From DASVTR01 sp033855775 (lineage in GTDB: Bacteria > Acidobacteriota > Blastocatellia > Pyrinomonadales > Pyrinomonadaceae): a stretch of DNA of 64,000 bases. The DNA lies in contig JAWVFT010000047.1 of the NCBI GenBank assembly GCA_033855775.1, forward strand, positions 1-64,000. Reading direction: 5' to 3'. Within the stretch, counting starts at the first letter, position 1; each line of letters opens with the position of its first letter. The notes under the pieces were generated by a model. That model made no database searches. It was given only the letters and a program-made list of their open reading frames with translations, and was not told the DNA's origin. Made by a program: the position numbers and the translations under genes. Shown one piece after another: positions 49,995 to 60,070 of the stretch.

Positions 49995-51425
49995 TCAAGC
50001 CTGCTTCAGCGGAAGCGTTAGCCTTGCTTCGCAGCCTTGCTTGTGCGGGCGGTCTTGCAGCGTCAGCGAGCCGCCGTGCGCTTCGGCTATCTGTCGGCTT
50101 AAGACCAGGCCGATGCCTGAGCCGTTCGGCTTCGTGGTGAAGAAGGGAACGAACAGGTTCGACGTGTTCGACAATCCCGGCCCGTCGTCTTCGATGATGA
50201 TTTCAAGGACGCTCGCTCTCTGTCGCCAGGCGAGATGAACATGGCCGCTGGTTTCGAGCGCGGCGTCAACGGCGTTGCGGAGCAGATTGATGAGCAGTTG
50301 TTCAAGCTGGTCTTCGTCGGCCTCAACGACGAGCGCGGGGCCGTCCTGAAGCTTGATGCTCAAGCGCGTTTCCAGACTCGCAGCGCGACGAATCAGCGGG
50401 GCGACATCAACGGGACGAAGCACTGGCGCGGGCAGGCGCGCGAGCCTCGCGTAAGCGTTCATGAAACGGCTCAGGGCTTCGGAGCGCTTGGCGATGATGG
50501 CCAAACCCTGCCGGACATCTTCGCGCCAGTCGGGCGGCTGCGGCTCGCGCGAGAGCAAGCTTTCAAGACTTCCGGCGATTGATTTAATCGGCGTCAGCGA
50601 GTTGTTCAACTCATGGCCGAGGACGCGCACGAGGCGTTGCCATGCGGCGCGTTCCTCTTCGCGTAGGGCGCGGCTGAGATTGGCGACGACCAGCAGTTGA
50701 ACGGGCATCCCGTGTTCGCGAAACTGGCTGCGCCTGATTTCCCAACGCGCGCTGCCCGCCGGAAACTCCGCTTCGACAACGCGCAACGCATCGCCGCGCA
50801 GGTAATCCGCGAGCTTCAACTCCGTCGCGCTCATGCCCGCCAGACGCTCGCCGGGTTGCCGCAGCAATCGCTCGCCTGCGCGATTGACAAGCCGCAATCG
50901 CTCGCCCGCATCGAAAGCGAAAATGGCTACGTCAATCTCCGCCATCACCGTTCGCAGCAACGCCGTCGCTTCGAGCGCGCCGAGCCTTTGCTCGCGCAAC
51001 GTTTCGCCGAGCGCGTTGACTTCAATGATAACTTCGCCGAGCGCGTCCAAAGGCTTTGCTCCGCGAGCGCGAATCGAATAGTCGCCTTCGCGCAACGCCG
51101 CCAGCAGATTGCTCATCGTTTGCAGCGGTCGCATCACTCGTTCCCTGAGCGCGAGCGCGCAGCCGAGCCATGCAAAGAGCACGAGCGCGGTCAGCGTCCA
51201 TCTCACCTTGGACGAATAGCCGTCGCCCCACAGCAAGACGAGCGCGACGATTGACGCGGGCAATCCGGCCAACAACGCCAGCCCGAAAATTTGATTCTGA
51301 TGATTGAGACGACGGAAGATCGAGAGCGTTGGCAAGCGGGAAGTCGCGGGCTTGCGCCGCCGCGTGACGATTGACTCCGGCGGCTGCGGTCGCGGCTCTT
51401 CGATGCTCGCTCGTTCAGAGGCCAT
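49995..51425 (-). CDS. NtrY-like sensor histidine kinase
   Basis: 476 aa. Two membrane segments (about 48-66 and 76-92), HAMP-like region (RERVMRPLQTMSNLLAALRE), PAS-like sensor (IDVAIFAFDAGERLRLVNRA), HisKA with phospho-His in RVLGHELNNSLTPIKSIAGS, and HATPase with NLLRNAVDAALE, EDDGPGLSN and GSGIGLVLSRQIAEAHGG. Very little periplasmic sequence, so it probably senses the membrane or cytoplasm. It overlaps the preceding regulator gene by 11 bp and is its likely partner. Third gene of the permease-regulator-kinase operon. Confidence 0.93.
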   Translation of the reverse strand: MASERASIEEPRPQPPESIVTRRRKPATSRLPTLSIFRRLNHQNQIFGLALLAGLPASIVALVLLWGDGYSSKVRWTLTALVLFAWLGCALALRERVMRPLQTMSNLLAALREGDYSIRARGAKPLDALGEVIIEVNALGETLREQRLGALEATALLRTVMAEIDVAIFAFDAGERLRLVNRAGERLLRQPGERLAGMSATELKLADYLRGDALRVVEAEFPAGSARWEIRRSQFREHGMPVQLLVVANLSRALREEERAAWQRLVRVLGHELNNSLTPIKSIAGSLESLLSREPQPPDWREDVRQGLAIIAKRSEALSRFMNAYARLARLPAPVLRPVDVAPLIRRAASLETRLSIKLQDGPALVVEADEDQLEQLLINLLRNAVDAALETSGHVHLAWRQRASVLEIIIEDDGPGLSNTSNLFVPFFTTKPNGSGIGLVLSRQIAEAHGGSLTLQDRPHKQGCEARLTLPLKQA

Positions 51426-52794
51426 ATTTGTTGATGCGACGATAGAGCGCGCTGCGGCTCAAGCCGAGAGCCGAGGCGGCTTGATTGACGTTGCCTTCAA
51501 AACGCGCCAGAGCCTTGCGTATCAAAAGGCTCTCGACCTCTTCGAGGCTCATCTCTTCAAGACGGCGCGCGTTGTCCGCGATTGATTGTAAGCCGAGGTC
51601 GGCGACGCTCACCAGATTGCCTTGCGCCATCAGCGACGCGCGTTCGACGGCGTGTTGCAACTCGCGTATGTTGCCCGGCCACGCGCGATTCATCAGAGCC
51701 TCAATCGCCGCCTGCTCGAAGCCGTCCAACTGCTTGCGATAACGCGCGGCGTGCGGGCGCAGGAAATGCGCCGCGAGCAGCGGGATGTCTTCGCGCCGCT
51801 CACGCAGCGGCGGCAAATGCATCTCCACCGTGTTAAGACGAAAGAGCAGGTCTTGACGAAAACGGCCCGCCGCCACTTCTTCATGAAGATTCGCGTTCGT
51901 CGCCGACAGCACGCGAACGCTTGCGCGCCGCGTCTTCGACGAGCCGACAGGCTCAAACTCGCCCGTCTCCAAAACGCGCAACAGCTTCGGCTGCAAGTTC
52001 AACGGAACGGTCGCAATCTCGTCCAGAAAGAGCGTGCCGCCGTCGGCCAACTCAAAGCGCCCGACGCGATCCGCGCGCGCGTCCGTGTACGCCCCGCGCA
52101 CATGCCCGAAGAGCTCGCTCTCGAAGACGCCTTCGGAGAGCGCGCCCGCGTTGACCGTTATCAATGGCTTCGTCGCGCGTTCCGACAGCGCGTGCAAGTG
52201 GCGCGCGACGATTTCCTTGCCCGTGCCGTTCTCGCCTGTGATGAGGACGTTGGCGTCCGACGGCCCGATGCGCGCGAGCAACTGCTTGACGGGCTGCATG
52301 GCTCTTGATTCGCCAATCAGCGGAGGCAGGCTCGCGCGGCTGCCGTCGCGCAGCAATTGATTCTCGGCTTCGAGCCGACGCCCCTGCCTGAGAGCGCGGC
52401 CAAGCTCAACCTGCGTGCGCAGGATGGTCAGCAACCGCTCGTTCTCCCATGGCTTCTGCACAAAGTCGCGCGCCCCGCGCCGGATGGCTTCGACCGCCAC
52501 TTCGACGCTGCCCCACGCTGTCATGACGACGACGGGCAGCGTCGCGTCGAGCGTCTGTATCTCGCGCAGCAAATCAAGACCTTCCTGTCCCGAAGTGGTA
52601 TCGCGCGCATAGTTCAAGTCCATCAACACGACATCGAAATCCTCAGCCCTGAGAGCCGTCAGGACTTTCGCGGGCGAAGCCGCAGACTCAAGTTGATAGC
52701 CCTCGCTCTTGAGCAGCAGCCGCAGCGCCTCAAGCACGTCCGGCTGGTCGTCAGCGATTAAGATTTTAGGAGTCGAAGCCATGGAGCTTTTCAT
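51415..52794 (-). CDS. NtrC-type response regulator with GAYTDA loop
   Basis: 459 aa. Receiver about 6-130 (ILIADDQ, acceptor Asp in VVLMDLNYARD, Lys in QKPWENE). AAA+ domain about 150-395 with Walker A GENGTGKE and Walker B GGTLFLDEI. The sigma54 loop reads GAYTDA (residues 234-239) instead of GAFTGA, so the conserved Gly is Asp. Fis-type HTH at the end: GNVNQAASALGLSRSALYRR. The first ATG overlaps the permease stop (ATGA). I recall this GA(F/Y)TDA variant in regulators placed beside ABC export genes. Whether it activates sigma54 in the standard way is uncertain. Confidence 0.92.
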   Translation of the reverse strand: MKSSMASTPKILIADDQPDVLEALRLLLKSEGYQLESAASPAKVLTALRAEDFDVVLMDLNYARDTTSGQEGLDLLREIQTLDATLPVVVMTAWGSVEVAVEAIRRGARDFVQKPWENERLLTILRTQVELGRALRQGRRLEAENQLLRDGSRASLPPLIGESRAMQPVKQLLARIGPSDANVLITGENGTGKEIVARHLHALSERATKPLITVNAGALSEGVFESELFGHVRGAYTDARADRVGRFELADGGTLFLDEIATVPLNLQPKLLRVLETGEFEPVGSSKTRRASVRVLSATNANLHEEVAAGRFRQDLLFRLNTVEMHLPPLRERREDIPLLAAHFLRPHAARYRKQLDGFEQAAIEALMNRAWPGNIRELQHAVERASLMAQGNLVSVADLGLQSIADNARRLEEMSLEEVESLLIRKALARFEGNVNQAASALGLSRSALYRRINKYGL

Positions 52795-55328
52795 TCCTGT
52801 CGCAGGGCGTTCATCGGGTTCATCTTCATCGCGCGCCGCGCTGGAAAATAGCTGGCCAGAAGCGACAGCCCGACGAGCAATAAAGTGATGCCCGTGAAGA
52901 TGCCGCGGTCAGTCGCGCTCACTCCGTAGAGGAAATTTGAGAGCAAGCGTGTGCCTGCGAACGCCGCGACGATTCCCATCAAGACGCCCGTTCCGACGAG
53001 CAGCATGCTCTCTCCCAACACCAGTTTCAGAATATCGCGCTCCGATGCTCCGACCGCCATGCGGATGCCAATCTCGTGCGTTCTGAGCGTCACCACGTAG
53101 TTCATCATGCCGCCGATGCCGACCAGCGCCAACAGTAGAGCCATGAAGGCGAACGCGGACATCAGCCACGCGCCCGTGCGAAACCAAGCCGTGCGGGCCG
53201 CGATGCGTTGCTGCATCGTCAGCGCCGCGTAGACGGGCAACTCCGCATCTATGCTTCGCACAGAGCGGCTGAGCGCGTCCTGCGCTTCTGCCATCTCGCC
53301 GTCCGTGCGCGCGACAAGACCCAAATCATAAACGGGATGCTGTAGCAAACTGAAGTAAATATCCGGGTCATCGTTTGGCGTCTCTCGCATGTTGCGCTGG
53401 CGCACGTTGGCGGCGACGCCGACAACCATGTGCCACGCGCGCTCAGAGTCCGGGTCGGAGCCTTCCTTGATTTGTTTGCTAATCGGGTCTTGACCGGGCC
53501 AGAGACGCTCGGCCAAAGTCTGGCTGATAACGACGACCTTCGGCGCTTCAATCCGGTCTTCCGCTCGAAACTCGCGCCCGCGCAGGATGCGAATCCCCAG
53601 AGTCTCGAAATACTGCGGGCCGACGTGATGAGTATAGACTCTGTTCTCCTTGCCGGGCGCGGCGGTCGGTTGTCCTTCAACGGCGATGACGGTCGCGGAC
53701 GAGCCTTCGCCGAGCGGGATGTCGCTCGTCAGGCTGCTTCGCAGCAGGTGCGGCAGTTGATGCGCGCGCTGGCTCAAGGCGTCTGCGAAAGCAACGATGT
53801 CCGCCTCCGTGTAGCGTCGCGCCGGAAGCTCGACTCTCATCGTCACCAGTCGTTCGGGGTCGAAGCCGAGGTCAATGCGGTAGAGTTGCTTGAAGCTCTT
53901 AATCATCAGGCCCGCGCCGATTAAGAGCACGACCGCCAGCGCGGTTTCCAACACGACGAGCAGCCCGCGCGCCCGCAGCCGTAAAAAGCTTCGACCGCCG
54001 AGCCGCCACATCGCGCGCCCTTCCTTCAAGCTACAGTTGAGGTCTTGCCGCGAAGCTTGCAGAGCCGGAAGCAGCCCGAACAGCGCTCCCGTCATGATTG
54101 AAACGGCGAACGCGAAGGCGAAGACGCGCGCGTCCAGGTGAACGCGGACGAACCACGGAATCGTGAACGGGCTCAAGCCGACAACGAGGTCGATGCCCCA
54201 CATCGACAGCAACAGTCCGAGCATTCCGCCGCCGAGCGACAACAGCAAACTCTCCGTCAACATCTGCGTCATCAAACGCGCGCGGCTCGCGCCGAGCGCG
54301 GCGCGAATCGCCATCTCCTTCTGCCGCTTCGAAGCCCGCACGAGTTGCAGGTTGGCGACGTTGACGCACGCAATCAACAGCACGCAGCCGACTGCCACGA
54401 TGAACAGCACGAGCGTGGCGCGAGCGTTGCCGAGCCATTCGTCGGCAAGCGTAATGACCGACGCGCCGCGATTAGTGTTTGAGAGCGGATAGGCTTGTGC
54501 GAGCCGCTGCGAAACGGCGTCCATCTCGGCCTGCGCCTGCGCGAGGGTGACGTTCGGCTTCAAGCGCGCAATCGTGGCCAGGCCACGAGCGCCGCGCATA
54601 CGCAAATTCTCTCGCTCCACCGTGCCGCGCACGGGGTCGTTGAACGAGTTGGACAAAAGCGCCCAGACTTCCGTGCCTTGAATCGTGCCGCGAAAATTTT
54701 CGGGCATGATGCCGACGACCGCGTAGCTTTCTTCGTTGAGCTTGATAGTTCGATTGACCAGATTCGGGTCGGAGCCGAAGCGTCGTTGCCAGAGTTGATG
54801 GCTGATGATGGCGACCCTGCGTGGATTGTCAAAGTTATCTTCTTCGGGCAGAAACGCGCGCCCGCGCTCGACCGTCACGCCGAGGACGGGAAAGTAGCTG
54901 GCCGTGACATACTCGCCCGCGACGCGTTCGGCTGCGCCGCCGCCGGAGAGATTGAAGGACGAGAGCTTGACTGCTGCAATGTCTGTGAAGGATTGATTCT
55001 GCGCGCGCCAGTCCAGATAGTCCGGATAAGAGACGCCGCGCTGTTCGACCTCTTTCCGCTTGACCGTCTCCCAGACGACGACGAGACGCTGCGGCTCAGC
55101 GTAAGGCAGCGGGCGCAGCAGCACGGAGTTGACGAAGCTGAAGACGGTCGTGCTCGCTCCAATCGCCAGGGCCAGCGATAAAAGGGCTGTGACCGTGAAG
55201 CCCGGACTCTTCCAGAGCGTGCGGAGTCCGTATTGAATATCTTGTGCGAGCTTTTCCAAAACTGTGATTCCGCGAACGATGATGACAGACGAAGCCGCAG
55301 CCTTGCCACTGCTTCGCCCGTCATTCAT
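52791..55328 (-). CDS. FtsX/MacB-like permease, ADOP family
   Basis: 845 aa. Two MacB-PCD/FtsX units in tandem. The start LAQDIQYGLRTLWKSPGFTV and the first TM (ALLSLALAIGASTTVFSFVN) are typical of acidobacterial duplicated orphan permeases. Periplasmic domain about 75-280, three TMs (about 300-440), a second TM/periplasmic unit (about 470-720), and the last three TMs with THEIGIRMAVGASERDILKL. ADOP genes often stand beside PadR regulators; this one is beside a two-component pair. An ABC ATPase gene is 3.4 kb upstream with a protease gene between. Substrate unknown; lipoprotein or peptide export is typical for relatives. Confidence 0.9.
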   Translation of the reverse strand: MNDGRSSGKAAASSVIIVRGITVLEKLAQDIQYGLRTLWKSPGFTVTALLSLALAIGASTTVFSFVNSVLLRPLPYAEPQRLVVVWETVKRKEVEQRGVSYPDYLDWRAQNQSFTDIAAVKLSSFNLSGGGAAERVAGEYVTASYFPVLGVTVERGRAFLPEEDNFDNPRRVAIISHQLWQRRFGSDPNLVNRTIKLNEESYAVVGIMPENFRGTIQGTEVWALLSNSFNDPVRGTVERENLRMRGARGLATIARLKPNVTLAQAQAEMDAVSQRLAQAYPLSNTNRGASVITLADEWLGNARATLVLFIVAVGCVLLIACVNVANLQLVRASKRQKEMAIRAALGASRARLMTQMLTESLLLSLGGGMLGLLLSMWGIDLVVGLSPFTIPWFVRVHLDARVFAFAFAVSIMTGALFGLLPALQASRQDLNCSLKEGRAMWRLGGRSFLRLRARGLLVVLETALAVVLLIGAGLMIKSFKQLYRIDLGFDPERLVTMRVELPARRYTEADIVAFADALSQRAHQLPHLLRSSLTSDIPLGEGSSATVIAVEGQPTAAPGKENRVYTHHVGPQYFETLGIRILRGREFRAEDRIEAPKVVVISQTLAERLWPGQDPISKQIKEGSDPDSERAWHMVVGVAANVRQRNMRETPNDDPDIYFSLLQHPVYDLGLVARTDGEMAEAQDALSRSVRSIDAELPVYAALTMQQRIAARTAWFRTGAWLMSAFAFMALLLALVGIGGMMNYVVTLRTHEIGIRMAVGASERDILKLVLGESMLLVGTGVLMGIVAAFAGTRLLSNFLYGVSATDRGIFTGITLLLVGLSLLASYFPARRAMKMNPMNALRQE

Positions 55329-55358
55329 GTGCGCCTTTTTTATCCTTCGCCCAAGAGC

Positions 55359-58300
55359 TTATTTATACGACGGATATTGCGGTCGTTTCGGAGCGACGGG
55401 CGGGCTCTTCTGCAAAGCTTCGAGCGCGACCTGCACGGCTTTTTCCAGTTGCGGGTCGCGGCCCGCGCGCCAGTCCGCGGGCGTTATCTCGACGGCGATG
55501 TCGGGCGCGACGCCGTTGTTCTCGATGTCTAAAATTCCTTTCTTCGGATTGTAGAAAGCGCGATTGGGCGCGCTGATGCCGCCGCCGTCGAGCAGTTCGG
55601 GAATGGACACATAACCGCCGATGCCCGCGCCGTAAGTGCGTTGGCCGACCAGCGCGCCGATGCCCGCCTGACGGAACATCCAAGGCAGCGTGTCGCCGCC
55701 CGAACCAGCAAACTCGTTAATAATCATCACGCGCGGGCCGGGCATGGCGTTAGCCGGAAACGGCAAATCGTCGCCTTCGCGGAACGCGTAGTAAGAGAGC
55801 GGAGAGCGGCGCAACACGTCTATGAAATAGTCTGCCGGAGCGCCGCCCGAATTGAACCGCTCGTCAATTATCAAGCCCTGCTTGTCGAGTTGCCCGTAGT
55901 AGTCGCGGTTGAAAGCCTGATAGCCGGGCGTGCCCGTGTTCGGCAGGTAGATGTAAGCCAGCTTGCCGCCGGACAACTCTTCGACGCGGCGACGATTGTT
56001 TTCCGTCCATGCGAAACTACGCAAAGTGTTTTCGCCGAGCAGCGGAATCACAGTGATTGTGCGCGCATCGCTGCCGTCCGCTTTAGCTCCGACTTTAAGC
56101 TGCGCGGGGCGACGCGCCTTGCCTTGAAAGTAGCTGTACAAATTCGTGTCGGCGGTAATCTCTTTGCCGTCCACGCTGATGAGATAGTCGCCCTCGTGAG
56201 CGTTCACGCCGGGTTGCGTGAGCGGCGATGTCAACAGCGGTTGCGAATTGTCGCCGCGATAAATGCGCGCGATGCGGTAGCGATTATTCTCGATGGTGAA
56301 GTCTGCGCCGAGCATCCCGACGTTGGCGTCGCCGCCAGCGTTTGGCGCGTCGCCGCCGCCAATCGCCATGTGGCTGATGGCAAGGTTCGACAGCATATCT
56401 CTGAACAGCGCGTTCAAGTCGGCGCGCGTCACGATGTTCGGCAAGTACGCGGCATAGCTCTTCTTCAATTCCGCGAGATTCTGGCCGTGAACCTTCGGGT
56501 CGTAGAAATAGTCGCGGACGACGCGCCAAGCCTCGTTGTACATCTGCTGCCATTCGGCGCGCGGCTCAATCTTGATTTCAACTTTATCGAGGTCGAGCTT
56601 TCCTTCGTCGGGCTTCGGCGGCGCGTCCGTGCCGACGACAGACCAGTTGCCGCGCTTCTGGTAAACAAGACGGCTGCCGTCGTCCGAGATGGCGGCGTTC
56701 GTGATGCCTTCGAGGAATTTGTCCGACTTGCGATTGTTGAGGTCGAGCCTGTAGAGAGTCTGCGGCGGGCCTTCGCCGCCCGTGAAGTTGCTCCAATCGT
56801 TGGCGGCTGCGAAGAGCACGCCCGCGCGTCCGGCAGCGAGCGTTGTGTAGTCGAGCGGCGGCCCCGGCAACGGCAAGATGCGCCCGCCGATGTTCTCCAA
56901 ATCAATGCGAAACGCGGCGGCTGTTGATGGCTGCGTTTCATTCTCGTTGCGCGGCGGCTGAGGCAACGCGGGCGAAGGCTCGTCCGCGCGCAGGACGACG
57001 ATGTTGATGTTGCTGGTGATGACGGGCTCGAACGGGAAAGCGGACATGCCAAAGGCGCGGCCCGGCCCTGCGTTGATGCTCGATAGAAAGTATAGATACT
57101 TGCCGCCGCGGTCAAAGGCCGGGCTGTCTGCGTCTAAGCGATTGGCGCTGACGGTCGTCGCCTTGCCCGTGTCGAGCGAGTAGAGGAACAGCCCGCGCTG
57201 GCGCGTGGCGAGAAACTTGGCGTAGGCCAGCCAACGGCTATCGGGCGACCATGCGACGGAAAAGTTTCCCTGACCGGCGAAGGATGACGTGTCAACCTTC
57301 TGCGCCGCGCCGCGCTCTATGTCAACGTACCAGAGCGACAAACGCTTGTCGGAAAAAGCGACTTTTTTAGAGTCGGGCGACCAGACAGGCTCGCTGTAGA
57401 AAGACGGATTGCGCTCGACGCTGATTTTGCGCGGAGCGCCTTCGCCGCTCGCGGGGCGTATGTGCAACTCGTATTCGCCGGACTCGTCGGAGAAGTAAGC
57501 GATAGATTTTCCGTCAGGAGAGAAGACCGGGAAACGCTCGGCCACGCCGGGTGTCTGCGTCAGGTTGCGCGCTTCCTTCTTCGAGACGTTGAGCACGAGA
57601 ATCTCGCCGCGCGCCCCGAACAAGACCTCCGCGCCATCTGGCGAAATGTTGGATGAACGAATCCATCGCGCGGCCTTCACGGAGCGCGGCTGCGTCTCCG
57701 TAAACTCGCCCGCGACGCGAACGGGAACCACGCGCGCTTGATTGCTTTTCAAATCGAACAACTGAAGCTGCCCGCCCTGCGTGAAGACGATGGCGTCATC
57801 GGTCGCCGCCGCCGCCTTCACATCCGTCTTCTCAAATTTGGTCAACTGCCCGACCTTTTTGGTCGCGGTGTCGTAAGAAAAAAGGTTGGCCGTGCCCGTG
57901 CGGTCGGAGATGAAGTAGATGCTATTGCCCAGCCACATCGGCGCGGCGTCGTTGGAATCAACGCGCGGCACGCTTCCTTCAATCTGGCTGTCGCTGAGCC
58001 TGACAATCTGTATCGGGCTCGTCGCGCCGCCGCGATAGTTGCGCCAGCTTTGCGGCGCGCGTCTTTGCGAGAGAGCGGCGCGCGAGCCGTCCGGCGAAAG
58101 CGCGACGGCGACGCCCATCGGAAACGGCAAGTCAGTCTCGAATCCTCCGGCGGCGGGAATCCGGTAGAGACGACTGAACGCGTCCGAGGTGCGCTGCGAA
58201 CTGAAGAGCACGCCTTTGCCGTCCGGCGTCCAACCGGCGACAAAATCCGGCTTCGGATGATACGTCAAACGGCGCATCTCGCCGCCCGCGGCTTGCATCA

Positions 58301-58571
58301 CGTACACGTCTAAGTTGCCGCCGACGTTCTTCGAGAAAGCCACCTGCGCGCCGTCTGGCGAAAACGCGGGCGCCGTTTCGTCTCCCGGCGCGCTCGTCAA
58401 ACGTCGCGCATCGCCGCCCGCGCGCTCGACTATCCAAACGCTTCCGGCGTAGACGAACGCAATCTGCGAACGGCTGACGGTAGGACTCTGCAAGGGCATC
58501 GGCCCAGTCTGCGCCGCGCACATTGTCAGGCTCAGCAACAACAAAACACACGAGGTCATTAAACGAAGCAT
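55359..58571 (-). CDS. Tricorn-like protease (S41 family, beta-propeller type)
   Basis: About 1070 aa, secreted: signal peptide MLRLMTSCVLLLLSLTMCAA. Residues about 30-650 carry WD/TolB-type propeller repeats (PAFSPDGAQVAFSKN, PVFSPDGKSIAYFSDES, PVWSPDSKKVAFSD). Then the tricorn core domain, a PDZ-like domain (NAHEGDYLISVDGKEITADT) and the S41 catalytic domain, with the nucleophile Ser in NEFAGSGGDTLPWMF and GGYVSIPELLDGG. The order matches bacterial tricorn proteases. I took the ATG at 58571, with AAAGGA 9 bp upstream; two other in-frame ATGs precede it. It lies upstream of the ADOP permease gene. Confidence 0.9.
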   Translation of the reverse strand: MLRLMTSCVLLLLSLTMCAAQTGPMPLQSPTVSRSQIAFVYAGSVWIVERAGGDARRLTSAPGDETAPAFSPDGAQVAFSKNVGGNLDVYVMQAAGGEMRRLTYHPKPDFVAGWTPDGKGVLFSSQRTSDAFSRLYRIPAAGGFETDLPFPMGVAVALSPDGSRAALSQRRAPQSWRNYRGGATSPIQIVRLSDSQIEGSVPRVDSNDAAPMWLGNSIYFISDRTGTANLFSYDTATKKVGQLTKFEKTDVKAAAATDDAIVFTQGGQLQLFDLKSNQARVVPVRVAGEFTETQPRSVKAARWIRSSNISPDGAEVLFGARGEILVLNVSKKEARNLTQTPGVAERFPVFSPDGKSIAYFSDESGEYELHIRPASGEGAPRKISVERNPSFYSEPVWSPDSKKVAFSDKRLSLWYVDIERGAAQKVDTSSFAGQGNFSVAWSPDSRWLAYAKFLATRQRGLFLYSLDTGKATTVSANRLDADSPAFDRGGKYLYFLSSINAGPGRAFGMSAFPFEPVITSNINIVVLRADEPSPALPQPPRNENETQPSTAAAFRIDLENIGGRILPLPGPPLDYTTLAAGRAGVLFAAANDWSNFTGGEGPPQTLYRLDLNNRKSDKFLEGITNAAISDDGSRLVYQKRGNWSVVGTDAPPKPDEGKLDLDKVEIKIEPRAEWQQMYNEAWRVVRDYFYDPKVHGQNLAELKKSYAAYLPNIVTRADLNALFRDMLSNLAISHMAIGGGDAPNAGGDANVGMLGADFTIENNRYRIARIYRGDNSQPLLTSPLTQPGVNAHEGDYLISVDGKEITADTNLYSYFQGKARRPAQLKVGAKADGSDARTITVIPLLGENTLRSFAWTENNRRRVEELSGGKLAYIYLPNTGTPGYQAFNRDYYGQLDKQGLIIDERFNSGGAPADYFIDVLRRSPLSYYAFREGDDLPFPANAMPGPRVMIINEFAGSGGDTLPWMFRQAGIGALVGQRTYGAGIGGYVSIPELLDGGGISAPNRAFYNPKKGILDIENNGVAPDIAVEITPADWRAGRDPQLEKAVQVALEALQKSPPVAPKRPQYPSYK

Positions 58572-58755
58572 AGCTGTCATCCTTTCGCGGAACGGGGCAT
58601 TAAAGTTCGACATTAAAATTCAGAGCTACGGAGTCAGCGAAGTTGAAGCGCATGAGCATGGCGAAGTTAAAGTCTATGAGCGAAGCGAAGAGAAATTCAC
58701 CCCGGAGTTTCTCTGCCTCTATCTCCCGGCTCAACGCTTTCGGCCAACGTGTTCA

Positions 58756-59475
58756 TCAAGCCACCTTGACGCCTTCTTCTTTCGTGATGCGACCATCGAA
58801 GAGATGTATGGTGCGGTCCGCATAGCGCGCGTAGGCCGGATCGTGCGTCACCATGCAGACGGTTGCGCCCTGCCGGTGCAGGTCGCGCAGCAACTCCATC
58901 ACGGCCTGCCCGCTTTGCGAATCGAGATTGCCGGTCGGCTCGTCCGCGAGAATAATCGCGGGCTGTCCGGCGACGGCGCGGGCGACCGCCACGCGCTGCT
59001 GCTGTCCGCCGGAGAGTTGGCTCGGCAGATGTTTGGCGCGTCGCGCCATCCCGACTTTTTCGAGCGCGGCCTGCGCCAGTCGCTTTCGCTCCGACGCCTT
59101 CATGCCGCGATAAGTGAGCGGCAGTTCGACGTTTTCATAAACGGTCAGGTCGCTGATGAGATTGAAGCTTTGAAAGATGAAACCGATTTCCAGATTACGA
59201 AGGCGCGCTCGCTTGGTCGGCGACAAGCTCTCGATTGCTTGGCCCGCGAGCCAGTAGTCGCCTTCGGTCGGCGTGTCGAGCAGTCCGAGAATCGAGAGCA
59301 GCGTTGACTTGCCGCAACCCGAAGGCCCCGCGATGGCGACGTGCTCGCCGCGCATAATCTCAAGGTGAACGCCTGAGAGAGCGTGCGCCTCGACTTCATC
59401 CGTAAAGAAAATCTTGGTCACGCCCGCCAGTCGCATCAACGGTTGTGGCAGAGCCTCGCTTAGTTGCTTCTTCAT
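58756..59475 (-). CDS. ABC transporter ATP-binding protein (MacB/LolD-like)
   Basis: 239 aa. Walker A GPSGCGKST; Q-loop FIFQSFNLIS; signature LSGGQQQRVAVARAVAG; Walker B AIILADEPTGNLDS; His in VTHDPAYARYAD. The sequence LTVYENVELPLTYRGM and overall size are typical of ATPases serving FtsX/MacB permeases. Likely partner: the ADOP permease encoded downstream in the same direction, with the tricorn gene in between. No permease domain is fused. Confidence 0.93.
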   Translation of the reverse strand: MKKQLSEALPQPLMRLAGVTKIFFTDEVEAHALSGVHLEIMRGEHVAIAGPSGCGKSTLLSILGLLDTPTEGDYWLAGQAIESLSPTKRARLRNLEIGFIFQSFNLISDLTVYENVELPLTYRGMKASERKRLAQAALEKVGMARRAKHLPSQLSGGQQQRVAVARAVAGQPAIILADEPTGNLDSQSGQAVMELLRDLHRQGATVCMVTHDPAYARYADRTIHLFDGRITKEEGVKVA

Positions 59476-60070
59476 CTTTTAAACTACGCCGCGACCGACA
59501 ACTGCTCGTCTCTCATGCTTTCGCTGCGGCGGCCCGCGTCGAATCAGACTTCCGCGCTATTCTTTTCAACTCTCGTGCCACCTCAACTTGTTCGTCCAAG
59601 CGTAAAATTGGCAAGCGTTTTCGTTGATTATTTGAAAACAAAACGCGCTCGCGTTCGTTTATGGAATCGTCGAATCCCAAAATCGAAAAAGTCCGGCGAC
59701 GGAAAATCTCCAACCATGAAACGAGGGCAGAGAAGATGAACGAGCCTGCCGCCATGATGGATGAAGATGATGAAAGCGCGCGTGCGCCAGTCAGCTTCAA
59801 GAGGTGAACGATTCAAAATAAAACATGAGCGTCTGCAAAGCCGCGCTTGTTTCAGTACAGATTGTTGCCCTTCGCTCTTTCAATCGTCGCTCGAAAATTC
59901 TGCTCATCAAGACTTAAAGTTCCAAAGCAAAACGTTTAGCCGTTTTCACCGCGATACGGCGATGAACTGGCACGAGCATTGCCATGTGTAAGAGCAGGAC
60001 GGCGCGCGATTGAGGCGCGGATTGAGGAACAAAACAAAAGGTCTTTAGCTGACAAAAGGAGACGAATATC
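59476..60070. other. Long intergenic region, lower GC than surroundings
   Basis: No gene with family support. An ATG at 59661 opens a 48-codon charged frame (starting MESSNPKIEKVRRRK, ending at 59807) without a ribosome site or recognisable domain, so I do not call it. The stretch looks AT-richer than the coding sequence around it, especially 59600-59960. A ribosome site AAAAGGAG (60054-60061) belongs to the next gene. Confidence 0.5.

Noticed and set aside
58620..58755. Short repeated GCGAAGTTRAAG words downstream of the ABC ATPase gene
   Set aside because: Direct, short and imperfect, without an inverted mate; not enough to place it in the palindrome family.
59661..59807. 48-codon charged frame (MESSNPKIEKV...)
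   Set aside because: No ribosome site, no recognised family, and located in a non-coding AT-richer stretch.
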